The notes under the pieces: generated by a model
What the model was told of the DNA's origin: nothing
What the model saw: only the letters and a program-made list of their open reading frames with translations
The model's database searches: none
Program-made: the position numbers and the translations under genes
From: Heterocephalus glaber
Taxonomy: Eukaryota > Chordata > Mammalia > Rodentia > Bathyergidae
Direction of reading: 5' to 3'
NCBI RefSeq assembly: GCF_000247695.1
Contig: NW_004624855.1
Location: 4,602,373 to 4,666,372, forward strand
DNA length: 64,000 nt
Part shown: one piece after another, positions 10,381 through 22,459 of the stretch
Layout of the letters: each line of letters opens with the position of its first letter
Numbering within the stretch: position 1 is the stretch's first letter

Positions 10381-12939
10381 TAAGAATGTCTCTTAATCTT
10401 TTGAACTAGAGATTAGAATTTACTCAAAGTCAGGTAAAGGAATTAGTGGTTTTTTAGCTATGGCCATGAAACAAACTGGGGTTCCAAATGGGGTGAGGGG
10501 CAGCAGAGGGAAGGACCTCACTGACTTCTGCACTGGACACTGGCACATGGGCATCCATGGGGTATCTCTTCTCAGAATCCACACAGTCCCATAACTTCAG
10601 ACAAATCCCAGTGGAAAGAAACCCTTAAATCTCTGATACATTCCACTAAATCCAAATGTTGAAATGAAATACACTTTTATAAAAGAACATAGAAGTGAAA
10701 ATGACTCCCCAAGGCTGTCAGTCCTGAAACAGTCTTTTTTCAAATCCCTTGATTTTAGGGCCCACACATGTTCTTTGCTATCACTAGCTCCTTTGCAAAT
10801 GGAAACATATTACAAGCGCATGACAACATCTTAACTACCCAGCTTGCTCTTCACCCAGGAGGCACATAACCATAAAAGAGTGAAATATGTATTTGTTAAT
10901 ATTCACCTGGTATAAATTGTTCCTATCTTAAACAAGTAGCTGCATATCTGTTTTGGGAAAATAGTGTACACAATAAACTTGAAAGTGAATCCTTCTCTTA
11001 AATCATGGAATGTATAGATGGCGATGCTGATGAACTGAGCCAAGTTCAAAAGCTAAGAAGAACCTAGTGACACATAGATTGATATGTGATACTTTGGCTC
11101 TCTTACTACAACTTGCTCAAAGATGAAGTGGCCTCCAATTTTTGAAGGGGGTAGTTTTGTAAATTCTTTTTACCCCAATGAATTGGAAATGTAAAGACAT
11201 TTTTCCTGAAAAACAGGATGATTGATGGTGGTTGAGTTCTTGGGTGAACTCCCAAAACCTCCTTAACCCAGAGTACAGGTGAGTTATGGCAAAGATGTGC
11301 TAAAGAAAAGCAGGTCAGCAAGAGGGCAGAAGGGAGGAGGAGAAGGAAGAGGACAAGGAAGGATTTTTTTTTCTTTCTCCTGCAGGGTTAGTGAGACCTG
11401 CCATCATTTTTAAATTGATGGCTGCACTGTTACTTTCTCTATCTCTTCTGGTGGGCATCTCTTTCCATCTAAGCAGTAGTTCTCTTTTCAAGGCCCCAAG
11501 GGTCTCAAGCCCAATATCATGTAATACTTCAACCTGTCTCTCACCAAAGTGATCGATGATTCAAAATGACCCACCCATCTCTTCCCTAAGCAAAACTCCC
11601 CCAGTGCCCAGGTCATCTGTTCTAAGCTAGTATATGCTGGAGAAAAACTGATCATATTATGACATGCTGTTGAGTGAAACACTAATTAAAATAGACATGG
11701 AAGAATGCTAAAACAATGTTTGATATCTCATGCAAATAAATCCAGAATTGGTAGAACCTCTATTAGTTTGGTGGTTCGAAGTGAAATAGATGATCAAAAC
11801 AACATTAGCAGAGAATGAAAACACACCAGGAAGGGAGCTGCCCCTTTATGAATCCTCTCTTTCTTAGCAATTTCTTGTTCTAAGTTTGAGGCCAGGTTGA
11901 AGGTCTAATTTTCAACAGAGGTGGCAGTGTACATTATGATAGACCTGGAAGGAAGGAGATGGACCTAGAAGCAAGGAGAAAGAGGAACAGTAATTGAGAA
12001 GGTAATGTTGCAACTTCTGTTTTTCTCTGTCAACTGCAGCAGATAAGCCACCTCTAAATCTCCAGGAGGCATTTATGATCATTTATGTTCACTTTCCTTT
12101 CCTTTCAACCCAGTGGATATCAGAATTTTGAGCAAAATAAGTTGTTTTAAAAGCAACTTATTGTTATCCTCATAAAAGAAAGTATTACAATAACTTATTG
12201 AAAGAATATAAAGCATTTCTCAAGACTTTTATCATGTCTTGGTGACTGCAAGCTAGTGATTTTATGACACTGCTTTTTAAGCAGAATATTACCTTTCAAT
12301 TTAGAAATGAATAGTAAGCCCCAGAAGTTTTAGCTCCATGGAAATAAATAAGAACCATGCCTAAAATAGGAACCTAGAATAGTTACTCCTTTAAAAGTTG
12401 TAGCTGAACCTCCACCATAAAATGAGACTAGAAGATTTCCAGAGACAGTCAATTTATATAGCTATACTCCGCAGCATAGTTTGAATTTCACAGCCTCCGA
12501 GCACATTTTTGTATAGAAACTTGGCTGTACTTTCTCCTCCTCTTCGTTTTCACATACCTCATTCCTGGTCCAGTCCCTGTCAGAGACACACAAAATGCCT
12601 CCATCGTAAATCTGAGGGCATCCTATGGTCACAAGGCTCTTATGAATTACCAAAAAAGCCCAGGCTGTAGGAATGTCCATGGCAGCACCATGAATGGGTT
12701 TGAAGATAAAGACTTTTATTGATGACTCCTTCTCTCTAATTTCCTGTGTGCCTTTGTATAAGTTGCTAATGATCAAATTAGTTAATGTTCAAGCCTCAAA
12801 GCTGTGAAGTAATCATTTCTTTCCAAAGAGCACAGTGGGGGTAATTTTTACTTTCCTTTTCTTTTTTTGCACTCTCTGTATTTCTTACTTTTTTCCTCTC
12901 TTAATTCATGCACCTATAGTTCTCTTCCCTCTGTGTCTC
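10381..12939. other. Unassigned non-coding DNA
   Basis: No gene, exon or clearly named repeat. A purine-rich stretch lies at about 11325-11375 (GGAGGAGGAGAAGGAAGAGG-like). Open frames up to about 100 codons, such as the minus-strand one at 12462-12776, show no family signature. Confidence 0.4.
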
Positions 12940-13110
12940 AGCCTTGAAAAATCAATAAATCCTTTGCACATAATAATGGTTACCTATTCTACCTCACAGG
13001 GGTGCTGTGATGCGTAATTAATTAATGTGTGTAAAGAGCTGAGGGATCATGCGACACAAGGCACCCTATAAGTGAGGAGAATCATTATTAATAAGTGTTA
13101 TTACCCAAGT
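12940..13110 (+). mobile_element. MIR SINE relic, 3' part
   Basis: ATAATAATGGTTACCTATTC, CACAGGGGTGCTGTGATG and the tail CACCCTATAAGTGAGG ... ATTATTAATAAGTGTTATTA follow the MIR 3' order (taatagtacctacctcatagggttgt..., then agtaagcgctcaat...). Confidence 0.55.
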
Positions 13111-13477
13111 GCCTCTAGATGTCAGCAAAACATCTTTTAAAAAATATAATTGGACAGCCTGTTTTGAAAAACCTAGGTTCCTTCTTTCTCCCATGTAGAC
13201 ACAGGGCAGACACATGGAGAATGGCACCACAGTGATACTAGTGGACCCTGTTCTTGTGACTCAGGGAGATTCTCTCAATCTTAAGAGTATGAACTTTGAA
13301 CAGAAGTAAGCATTGGAGCAGAGCAGCACTGAGATTCCTTGAGGCCTGAATGGGTGGCGGGAGAGGGCATTTTTTTTTCAACAGTCCATGTGCAAGATCA
13401 GTCTTTTCTCCAAAAATACCATTTCATTTTCTCATCTCTGAAGCAATTGGTGTTGTTAGTGAATGGATGGGGTGAAG

Positions 13478-13560
13478 ACACACACACACACACACACATA
13501 TAAGTATGTGTGTATGTATATATATATGGACACATGCATATATGTTTATAAATATATAAG
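13478..13560. repeat. (CA)n followed by mixed (TATG)n/(TA)n
   Basis: A CA run at about 13479-13497, then TATAAGTATGTGTGTATGTA and a TA run. The CA part and the TG-containing part are complementary, so the region could fold. Confidence 0.85.
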
Positions 13561-14029
13561 TACAAATTATGTCCCTCCACATTTGAAATGTATAGGAAGA
13601 ATTTATAACAGAGAAATTGATGTGAGCAATTCTAAATATGGTGACCCCAATGAAGGCCACTGGTTTCTGTCCTTGATGGAAAGACAGAAAAGAAATGATG
13701 GCAGTTTTCTACAAAGTGCAAATGATAGCATCACAGTCTTATTTTCAACAAAGATCACATAGAAATCTACATGATCAGTTACTGATGCTTATCTCAGAAT
13801 CTTCGTATCAAGAAAACACTGCTATAATTTTAAAGCAACAAACAAAACTCCATAGGAGCATTTTAGAAGTATTTAGATGTGGGAATTTCTTCCAGGTGCA
13901 TGACTGGTTTCAGAGGTTAAACACATATCTGTCCCCACTCCCTTCTCTCCTTTACCTTTCCAGCTGTCTCCTCCTAGACCCTTACCCTGCTCCTCTTCCT
14001 GATAGGACTCCTTCCCTGCATAGATATTA

Positions 14030-14165
14030 AACCAGTCTCTCAGTTTCCCAGTTCTCCTCACAGGACTGTCATAAGACTTAATTAAATAATGTTCATGAAG
14101 CATTCTTCTGTTCAGGTGTCCCTGGGTAAAATGCAAAGAACATTATAATTGTGATTATCATTAAT
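14030..14165 (+). mobile_element. MIR SINE relic, 3' part
   Basis: CTCTCAGTTTCCCAGTTC, CACAGGACTGTCATAAGACT and TTAAATAATGTTCATGAAGC follow MIR order (ctcagtttcctcatc ... gggttgttgtgaggattaaatga). Confidence 0.55.
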
Positions 14166-14169
14166 TAGG

Positions 14170-15109
14170 ATGATCATGACTGAGACAAGGGACACACACT
14201 TCCTTTCAGTGTTGGAGAGTTCTGCTCTGGCCTCTAGTTTGGCAGAGGGTATACAATAGCGATAGTCAATCTGTATCTTTGATCTTAGAGAAATCCTGAG
14301 AGAACAGTAAGAAAGGTGCCAGAAGAATGAAAAGTCTAAAGTTTCCAGGCTTATTTTTCAGATGAATAAGGGAAGGGTTTTGCAAACAATCTAGCAAGGT
14401 CCTTAGTTCTAATATGCCTCTTGCCAAAATAATCAAGATTGTTTATTCAAGGGCTGGCTTTATAATCCCCAGAGAATGTAGTAGCGACCATTAAAAAACA
14501 ATATGGGACACCAAAAACAAGTAGCTTTCCTTTTCCAGTGGCTCCTCTGATCTTTAGACCAAAATTTATGGAAATGTAATTGGGAGACAAGCCAGGCTTT
14601 GGGAAAACATTTGAAAAGGCACCTCATGTGAGACTTGTAGACAAATTTGAGAACCACCAATTTTAAGTGAGTAAATGGTATGCAAACAGCAGCAGACATG
14701 GGTCCCTGCTTACTGGCTAGGAATATTCCTAGGTGACCAGCTTCTAGCATAGACTCCATCTGTTCAATTTCTTTAATTGATGACTCAAATGCCATATTAT
14801 TTGGAATGAAGGGGAATATATTGAATATTTTTAAAATGTTAGTAGCTAGGACTTGACAGACTAAATCTTAGTTGATAGAATTCAGTGGGAAAAATTGTGA
14901 AGCTGAATTGTAAAACTGAAAGACAAGAGCTGAGACAGGGAGAAATATGATTAAGCATGGGGTATGTGAGCATTGGCACTCAGTAAGATTGGCAATAGGT
15001 TGTAGCATGTGAGAAAGCTACATAAAATTCAGACTTCATTAACCAAGTGTGTTGTTTTGTTCTGGGCGGAATGTTGGGGAAGTATATTAACAAACTAGAG
15101 CATAAAATA
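14170..15109. other. Unassigned non-coding DNA
   Basis: No gene or recognisable repeat seen. The 111-codon minus-strand open frame at 14460-14795 has no family motif and is treated as chance. Confidence 0.4.
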
Positions 15110-15205
15110 CGCAGTCTCTGAGGTCAAAGCTGTGCTCTATTCATCTGGGTACCTCCAAGCCTAGCATATCACCTGGTACAATGTAGGGACTCAATACATG
15201 AATTT
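15110..15205 (+). mobile_element. L2 LINE 3' end, sense
   Basis: ACCTCCAAGCCTAGCATATC, ACCTGGTACAATGTAGGGAC and TCAATACATGAATT match the sense L2 terminus (cccagcacctagcacagtgcctggcacatagtaggcgctcaataaat) in order. Confidence 0.55.
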
Positions 15206-15936
15206 ACAATTTGAAACATAGCATAAAATGTAGGATTGATGAAAGCTTAAATATTTAACTTGGAAAAGCAAAAACTTGGAATAATGTAACTATCTTAAGG
15301 TATTTAAAGGAGGATTGCCATATGGCAGAGAGATGAAGTGGATCCTAATGGCACAAGGGATCACACGGGGACTAGTGTGCTCACAGATGCAGCTGCATCA
15401 TTTTTGTGGCAGTATTCATGTAAGAAAGGCTTGGGAAGCTTGGAGATGTGTAGTGTATAGTCTGCATAGCTGTACAGTACAGTCTTGAGAGCCTGTAAGC
15501 TCAAAAGGAATGGAAACTTTTTCCCTATAATGAGCCAAAATCAAATCAAGCTTTGCAAAGACTCTGTGAGCTGCTTTCAAACCTTGGATCAGTGCTGGTC
15601 TACTCAAAATCATGAATTTGCAAAGAAGTTCTAGGAAGATTCTGTTTTAAATGATGGTGATGACGCTGGATTCAATTGCCATTAAAACCCAACTATCTAG
15701 GTATTTTCCTTTAAGAAGGAGGAGTGTAGACATATGCCATTAAGGACAGAGTTTGCATGCTGGCTGATACAGCCCATGATCAAGCTTGTGATTTAGCCAA
15801 AGGGGATTAGCTATCCAGCAGAAAAAACAGGCCCATTATAATTTTAATCGTTATGTAATTTAAAGTCATTTTTATCCTTAGACATCAAGGTCTAATTTAT
15901 ATAAGTAATAGGTATAAAAACACTGAGTTTAATACA

Positions 15937-16035
15937 GGGCCGGGAATTTAGCTCAGTGGTTCTTCTGCCTGCCTCACAAGCGCAAAGTCCCAAGTTCGAG
16001 TCCCGGTACAAAACAAAACAAAACAAAACAAAACA
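15937..16035 (+). mobile_element. ID SINE with target-site duplication
   Basis: Starts GGGCCGGGAATTTAGCTCAG (A-box), has the B-box AGTTCGAGTCC and a long (AAAAC)n tail. Flanking duplication of about 20 bp (AACACTGAGTTTAATACA left at 15918-15936, AACACTGAGGTTAATACA right) differs at one position, so insertion is fairly recent. Confidence 0.95.
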
Positions 16036-16129
16036 AAAAAACACTGAGGTTAATACAAGTTTATATGAAGAGAATATAAATGATTCATGCCTGCATAATA
16101 TGTGCTATATTAACTGCTTAACAAATACT

Positions 16130-16325
16130 GATCCATTTATTTCTCCCAAAATCTCGGGGAATAGACAGTATTATTATCCCCATTTTCCAGATGAAGGAAC
16201 TAAGGCCCCAAAAGGTTAAGTAACTTGTTCAAGGTCATAGAACTAGAAAGCTGCATGGAAGCAGAGATGGTGGTTTTAAATTCAAGTGTCTGGCTCCAGG
16301 GTCTTTGCCTAACCATTGCTCTATC
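16130..16325 (-). mobile_element. MIR SINE, antisense, nearly complete
   Basis: Excellent by-eye match to the antisense MIR: TTATTATCCCCATTTTCCAG, ATGAAGGAACTAAGGCCCC, GGTTAAGTAACTTGTTCAAG, GTCATAGAACTAGAAAGCTG and GTGTCTGGCTCCAGGGTCTT. This is the best preserved MIR in the window. Confidence 0.9.
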
Positions 16326-16329
16326 CTCA

Positions 16330-16980
16330 CTCTTTACAAAACCCCCTCAGAAGCCCCAGGGTGCATCACCCCTCAGGGCTCTAAGATTTCTATGCTCCAC
16401 ACCTCAAAATAGACATGGGAACACAGCAGTGAGCAGAGCCAACGTGGCTACTCATTTGTTGGGAATAAAGATAGCTTGTACTAAGGTGCATTATTTGCAG
16501 ACACACAATAAACTATAGTCCTAAACCTTCTATTTTATCTTGTCCTTTGAAACAAAAAATAGGAAACAATGTGTGAAAACTAACAATGTTAGTCCAAAGT
16601 GCAAGAATTCCAAAAGTTGTAATGGTATTTTGTAAGATTTTGATGCTATAAAATATGATTAGTTCACAATTGGTATTTTAGGATAAGTGGACCCCTGAAA
16701 ACCCAAATTCAATACATTTTAAAAAATCTTATTTGTCCACAAATATTGCTTTTTGTTATGAAGTCAAATTGTATATACTTATTAAATGGGAAAAACTAAT
16801 ATTTCCTTTGTATGTCATGCATATTCACCTTATATTCAGATATATTTCATCATATAATTTTAAAATTTATTTCCTCTAAAAGAAAATATTTTATTTACAA
16901 AAAATCTTATCCTAGGCTAAAACTGTGTAATGATTTACAAATTGCTTAGTTATAGGTTTTCCAAGATTCTATGTTTCTGG
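16330..16980. other. Unassigned AT-rich DNA
   Basis: No gene or repeat recognised. Several AT-rich runs. Confidence 0.4.
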
Positions 16981-16981
16981 A

Positions 16982-17283
16982 GCATGGTTATAATCCTATA
17001 GTTCTCTGGGAAGCTGAAACAGGAGGATGGCAAGTTCCAGCATAACCTGGGCAACTTAGAGACTTAGCCAGGCTCTATGAAAGAGGAAGAAGGGGAGGGA
17101 GAGGGAGGGGGAGGGGGAGGGGAGGGGGAGGAGGAGAGGAAGAGTAAGGAGAAGGAGAAGGAGAAGGAGAAGGAGAAGGAGAAGAGGGAGAAGAAGAAGA
17201 AGAAGAAGAAAAGGGTCAGAGGGATGTGATTCAGGGTGAAGGTTCTGGGCTTAATACCCAGAACGGCAGAAAAAAAAAAAAAT
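16982..17283 (+). mobile_element. B1-dID composite SINE with expanded linker
   Basis: The left arm is 7SL/B1-like: GCATGGTTATAATCCTATAG, GGGAAGCTGAAACAGGAGGA and GCAAGTTCCAGCATAACCTG. The right arm is ID-like: GGGATGTGATTCAGGGTGAA (A-box derivative), GGGCTTAATACCCAGAACG (B-box derivative), then an A13 tail. The A-rich linker that normally joins the arms has been replaced by a GGA/GAA microsatellite of about 130 bp. Both arms are diverged, so it is an old copy. Confidence 0.8.
17085..17213. repeat. Polypurine (GGGGA)n/(GGAGAA)n/(GAA)n microsatellite
   Basis: About 130 nt almost purely purine on the plus strand: first GGGGGA units, then GGAGAA units, then GAA units. It lies exactly at the linker of the composite SINE. 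Homopurine tracts with mirror symmetry can form triplex (H-DNA). Confidence 0.95.
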
Positions 17284-17289
17284 TATGTG

Positions 17290-20200
17290 TTTCTGTAAAA
17301 GGGATTTACAATTTAATATGCTACAAAATCCCATCACATAGTGATTAACAAATGAGACTGAGGTCATAGAATATTGAATAGTGAAGGCCTTCATCATGCA
17401 GGTATTGCACATTATGACATCATTATGTTTTCACTTTTACTGCTTCTAGGGTTAATTCAGAATATTTATTGCAGTTCATCAGGTTTATTCCAATGAAAAA
17501 ACAGCTAGGACTTTGGGGATTTTCTAAAAGATGGAGCCAAGTGTAGCTCATAAGTTTGTGGTTTTGGAGGGAGGAAGAAATTTTAGAATGCCTTCCTTGA
17601 TCTATAGTACTTACCCAAATCCTACTCATTTTCCAATTCCCAATTACAAAACCACACCCAGGCCATCTCTCCCTGTGTCAGCCTTCAGGATTGTGTTTAG
17701 GCACTAATGTGGGTGCTCGCTCACCTGGGGCCTCTCACAGCTCTAAGGGAAGAAGTTCAGCCTAATGGCTTGCAATCCTCTTCAGGAAGTCCTCTAGGTT
17801 ATGCTCAGCATCATTTTCCTGTTCTAAAACTCACTTTTATTCCTTATTTTTCGGTTGGATTGTGATGCTGTACACCTCAGTGTTCAAGATGATCTTGGTC
17901 TTAAATTGTTCTGAAGATAAGTGGTATTCCTTAACTTTACATTTCCTCTTCCTGCTTTTTGTGCCCTTAAAAAAAAAAAAAATGGAGCTCTTTGCTTCTG
18001 TCTCTGTTCTGCGGTCTAAAAGGAAATAAACGGCAGCTGAAATGCCTGAAAGAGACAAGCTGGGAGGGCAGAAGCCCTCTCTTAATGATCAAAACTCTTT
18101 AGGTCTCTCCACTCTCAGTGCTCACTTTCTGCTTTATTGATAACCAGAGCCCTCTAATCGCTTAATTGTGCAAAGTTTTGCCTCCTTTCCTTCCATATCT
18201 CTTCATTCCTACTTTTATACCAATGATACTCTGAGGCCATATTAGCTTAAAGAGTAATGGAAAGTTAGAAATTATCTAATGACCCAAATTTTCCCGGCAG
18301 AATTTAAAAATATAATCCCGATGATCGAATTACCGTTTCTCAGATGCTAGTAGGACCTGCATACTTCTTTTGCAGTTTCATTAAGAAATTATCTATGATT
18401 ATTAAAAAATAACAGCAACTTTCTTAAAGGCAAGAATGGTAAGTAGTGGTGGGAAGACAAGAACAAAGAAAAAATGCATTTGGTTATCTGCAAAAATAGT
18501 ATGTAAAGAATCTAGAACATGAATCTAGTTCGTTGACCTCTCATGCCTTTTTTAGCTCCTCTTTCTTTCTGTCTATCTCAACAAAGGACTAAACAGAAAA
18601 AATGGAGACACCCCATGCCACTTAATAGCATCTCTGTTGATCTTTCTCCAGTAGGTGTAAGTATTGCTGGAACACCACCTCTTGTCACCAGCTGCAGATG
18701 GGAGTGGCTGCCTCAGGGGAATCCAAGCCTAAAAATCCACCACTAAGAAAAGGCAATAACAGAAGTCTGTTGCTGTCTAACCTGCTCTATAAATGAAACA
18801 ATCAAACAAGACAACAAAGGAAACTCCAGTAACCACCAGAGGCAAAAGCAGTTGCTGTAATATATCCTGGCTTTAGTGACTATTTTTAGTTTCCTCCCAT
18901 CCCCCTTTAAAAAACTCTAATTTAGATTAACTGGGGAAAACATTAAATAATTCAACACAGTCAGAGAAAGAGAGGTGAGTAGCAGAGAGACCATAAGGGC
19001 ACACACTTGAATGAAATTTTAAAAATATGCTGATACCTTGAAATTTATGTGCGAGTGTGCTTGTAATCAATGAATATTGGAGGTTGTTTAAGGATCAAAG
19101 GAGAGTTGTCCCTTTATCAGAGTTTGTGTCAGAGTTAACACTTATCAGAGTTTCATCCTCTGTTTCTTTCTTCTTGTTCATGACTTCATATCCAAAAAAA
19201 TTAAGTACAGTAAGAGAAAGGAGTTTCATGAATAATGGAATGAAGAGAAATGTAATTTATCCCTGTTATTATTATCAGCTAACCATGTTATTCTCCCTCT
19301 GGGGAAGGTACTGTAGGTGCTATATACAATGAACCAGCAGATCCCAAATTGCTTACCAGAATTTTTGCAGGAAAAGTTTCTGAGAATGTTACTAAATTAC
19401 TCTTTAACATAGCACATGTTTTAAATAGACCTGAACTCCCACCCTCATATCACTGGACAAAGCTGAAAATTGAATTCTCAGTGGAATTAAGCAAGCCTTT
19501 GGATGCAAGAAAGATTTAAGTGCTTCAGTGAAATATCAGTTGCATTTCTTTGCATAATTATATTAAAGAACTCTGGAAATGATCTTGCTGGTATAATTTA
19601 CACCTGAAAATAACCAACACGAGACAGTGCTTTCTTCAGAATCTCCCCTTATTATGCCTGTTCTGTTGCCAAATGTAGCCTCCAAATGACCGAATGGTAA
19701 CTGGGGATAGACCATTTACTCGGTAATGACTAGGGAGCATTGTTCCAATAGAAAATTCCTCGTGCTGTAGAATTTTCTTCCATCCAATCAAATCTTAAAT
19801 ACTTCAAGTTGTTGGATCCCCTTCCCCTAACCACCCCCGTATGTTCACTGATGACTTAATTACTTAGATTCATTGAAGAGGCACTTCCAGAAACCAAAGC
19901 TGACCACTGGTGAGCAGAGTATCATGGTGGGCCGTTGTGCTCAACATAGTCAATATGGAGGACATTGGGGAAGGGGAAGAAACCCTAGAAGTGAAGAGAG
20001 GGTTTTGTAATAGAAGATGTAGGACAAAATTTAAATTATACTTCAATTGATAATTCTTCTGAAACTATCCATGATTGTTATCATCATTACCACCTTCCTA
20101 TGATTTCTATCCTGTCAGTCTTGGCACATTTATGAAGCAACAAGACTCTGTCTGATACTGTACTGGGGCCATCTTTTAAGACCAGAGACTGTTACCCGAT

Positions 20201-20935
20201 GGCAGGAACACAGGGCAAGGGCACAAAGAACTTGGAGGAAGCTACTGAAACCCTCAGAAGCATTCCCAAAGCTGGACTAAGCTGATAGCAAAGAGAATGA
20301 GAACAGATATAGCTGGGTGTCTGAAAAGATAACTATCCAGATAGACATCAAACACTCTTTCAAAGGAGGATAGACAGAAGAAAATTCTTGCAAAGAGGAT
20401 CATGACTTAAAACAGATGTGGGAAGTTGTGAGCATTGGCAAAATGAGAGATGGTCTTGGAGCAATGGATGGAGTGGGGATTTTCAGGGTTGCAGGAGTAG
20501 GGACACAGCTGGATTTTACAGAAAACTTGAGGTCATCTGTGTGGCTATGAAGGGAACTTTTAAGGTCAGGTTTCTTTGTGTTGACTGAAAACTTCATAAG
20601 GAGCTAAGAATGGTGGCATTGAATGTAGAGGCATGTAGAGATCTTGAGATCCTAGGTAAGCGCTTTTAGTGCATCTTCATCATCTTACTGTGCTGCAAAA
20701 GATCATGTTCTTATTAACATGGATTTGCATATTTAATGGAGTGGTATGATGACTAATGCATCTCATTTATACAAATAGCCTCCATGTGCAATAATGTCAA
20801 TTCTATCTGTGTAGCTCTTCAAGTACCTGAATTAGCACTATTGTTCATGCTGGCTTTAATATGTGACAAATAATAATTTTCTTGCTGTGATACCGACAAA
20901 TACTTATTCTTTATGAATAAATGAATTCTACCTCT
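17290..20935. other. Unassigned non-coding DNA
   Basis: No gene or clear repeat. Two stretches look like unique sequence without low-complexity bias and with AT-rich homeodomain-type cores: about 18240-18420 (for example GCCATATTAGCTTAAAGAGT and ATCGAATTACCG) and about 19590-19800 (for example GACCGAATGGTAACTGGGG). They are candidates for conserved non-coding elements, which only cross-species alignment can settle. Confidence 0.3.
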
Positions 20936-21035
20936 TTATCCTTTCAGTTTTCTTTCTATTTCTCACTAATCCTGGTGCTTATTCTATCTTTGTCTATCTT
21001 TCTGTCTCTTTCTTTCTCTCACCCTCAAATGTCCC
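20936..21035. repeat. CT-rich low-complexity tract
   Basis: Pyrimidine-rich stretch with many CTTT and TCT units (for example TTTCTGTCTCTTTCTTTCTC). Confidence 0.6.
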
Positions 21036-21284
21036 TAAGTTTTCTCCCTATTAATTTATCCCATATCCATATGTTTTCCTTACAGATGATTATAAAATCC
21101 TCAGATGCAAACTTATTTGCACTTTGTAGAAATGCTACCTGATATTTATGGATGAATTTATTGAAAAGTAGTTCATAGGGACACAGCTAACAACAGTACA
21201 AGGCATGTTTAAGCATGGCAGGTACACAAACTCTTTCAGTTTCTGACAGTTAAACTATACTGTCAGTTTGGGTTTAGGAAAATC

Positions 21285-21648
21285 CTGGAGAGGTGATTGA
21301 ATCATGGGGGTTCTATGCTCATCAATGATTAATCAACTGATGTTCATAGCTCAATTAGTTTTAGGAGATAGAGCCAAGTCAGGGGCAGAAGACTGGTGAT
21401 GTAACTTTGGAGGGTGCATCTAGCAATGGAGCTCTTCCCCTGTCCTCTGCTTCCCAGCTGCTGTGGGGTGAACAGCTTTTCCCCATCACACCTTTCTACC
21501 ATGGTGTTCTGCCTCACCCTAGACCAACAATTGAACCAGCCAATCATGGACTGAAACTTCTGAAACCATGAGACAAATAAACCATTTCCCCCTTTAAAAT
21601 GTCTATGCCAGGCATTCTGTTCCAGCAACAGGAAGGCTGACTGCTACA
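21285..21648 (+). mobile_element. MaLR-type solo LTR, 5'-truncated or degraded
   Basis: GAGAGGTGATTGAATCATGG marks the MaLR 5' third. AGCTGCTGTGGGGTGAACAG, CATGGTGTTCTGCCTCACC and AATCATGGACTGAAACTTCT follow, then an AATAAA signal near 21578 and a terminus GCCAGGCATTCTGTTCCAG ... CTGCTACA. Middle motifs are of the rodent/eutherian MaLR kind. Subfamily not resolved. Confidence 0.75.
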
Positions 21649-21654
21649 TACTTC

Positions 21655-21800
21655 TCATGACAACCCTAATGTGGTTGCAGGGAGGTATTGGTGCACTGGA
21701 AGAAACTGAGTCAAACATGGTCAGCAGGAAATAACAGAGCTGGACTCAACTTCAGTAGTCTGCTCTGAGCCTGTCCTCTTAACATCCACACCAGACTGCC
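21655..21800 (-). mobile_element. MIR relic, antisense (first of two)
   Basis: AAGAAACTGAGTCAAACATG, AACAGAGCTGGACTCAACTT and CTGAGCCTGTCCTCTTAACA match antisense MIR order (gaaactgaggca..., gagccgggattcgaac..., gagcccgtgctcttaac). Confidence 0.55.
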
Positions 21801-21884
21801 TCCTTTATGAACAACACGTGTTCAAAACAGCCTCCTAGGGCTTAGACTTTAGATATATTTTTAATTCTTCATAGCTCATAAAGT

Positions 21885-22030
21885 TCTTTTGTATACACTA
21901 TTTTGTTTTATTTCTGCATCCAGGAAAATTGGCTTTATTAGCAAAATGGAAAGACCACATTCAGAACTATGCAGAGCTGAGGCTTGAGCTCAGATTTTGT
22001 GATCTAAATTGAATGCTTTCCCACTTCTAT
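21885..22030 (-). mobile_element. MIR relic, antisense (second of two)
   Basis: AGCAAAATGGAAAGACCACA, TGCAGAGCTGAGGCTTGAGC and TCTAAATTGAATGCTTTCCC follow antisense MIR order. It lies less than 100 bp from the preceding MIR in the same orientation. Confidence 0.5.
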
Positions 22031-22345
22031 TGCATTAACTGCAGAAGGGCCCTTCTCCTGGCAGGATCCAGATGTCCACGAGAGCAGGCTGTGTGAGTTA
22101 TATATCTGGAAGAAGGAAGAGCTGAAAATAGAGGAAGAAAGCAGTAGAAGTGGACATAGGCAAATATGAGGACATATTTCATGGAGAACTGGCCTTGAGT
22201 CTAAGAAAGATCTTTTTTGAGTATAGAAATTCAGAGAGAAGGCACACATGAGAGAGAATATTAAGAAGAATATTGACCTCTCTGGAAAAGCATCCTTGTA
22301 CTTCCAGAAGAGACTAGAAGTCACCCTATTAATATGTGGATTATG

Positions 22346-22440
22346 GGGCTGGGGATTTAGCTCAGTGGTTCTGCCATCTGGTTCACAGGTGCAAGGTCCC
22401 GAGTTCAATTCTCTGGTACCCAAACAAACAAACAAACATC
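22346..22440 (+). mobile_element. ID SINE with 14-bp target-site duplication
   Basis: GGGCTGGGGATTTAGCTCAG start with intact A-box, B-box slightly mutated (GAGTTCAATTC), tail of CAAA units. Exact flanking duplication ATATGTGGATTATG at 22332-22345 and 22441-22454. Confidence 0.95.
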
Positions 22441-22459
22441 ATATGTGGATTATGTTTTA

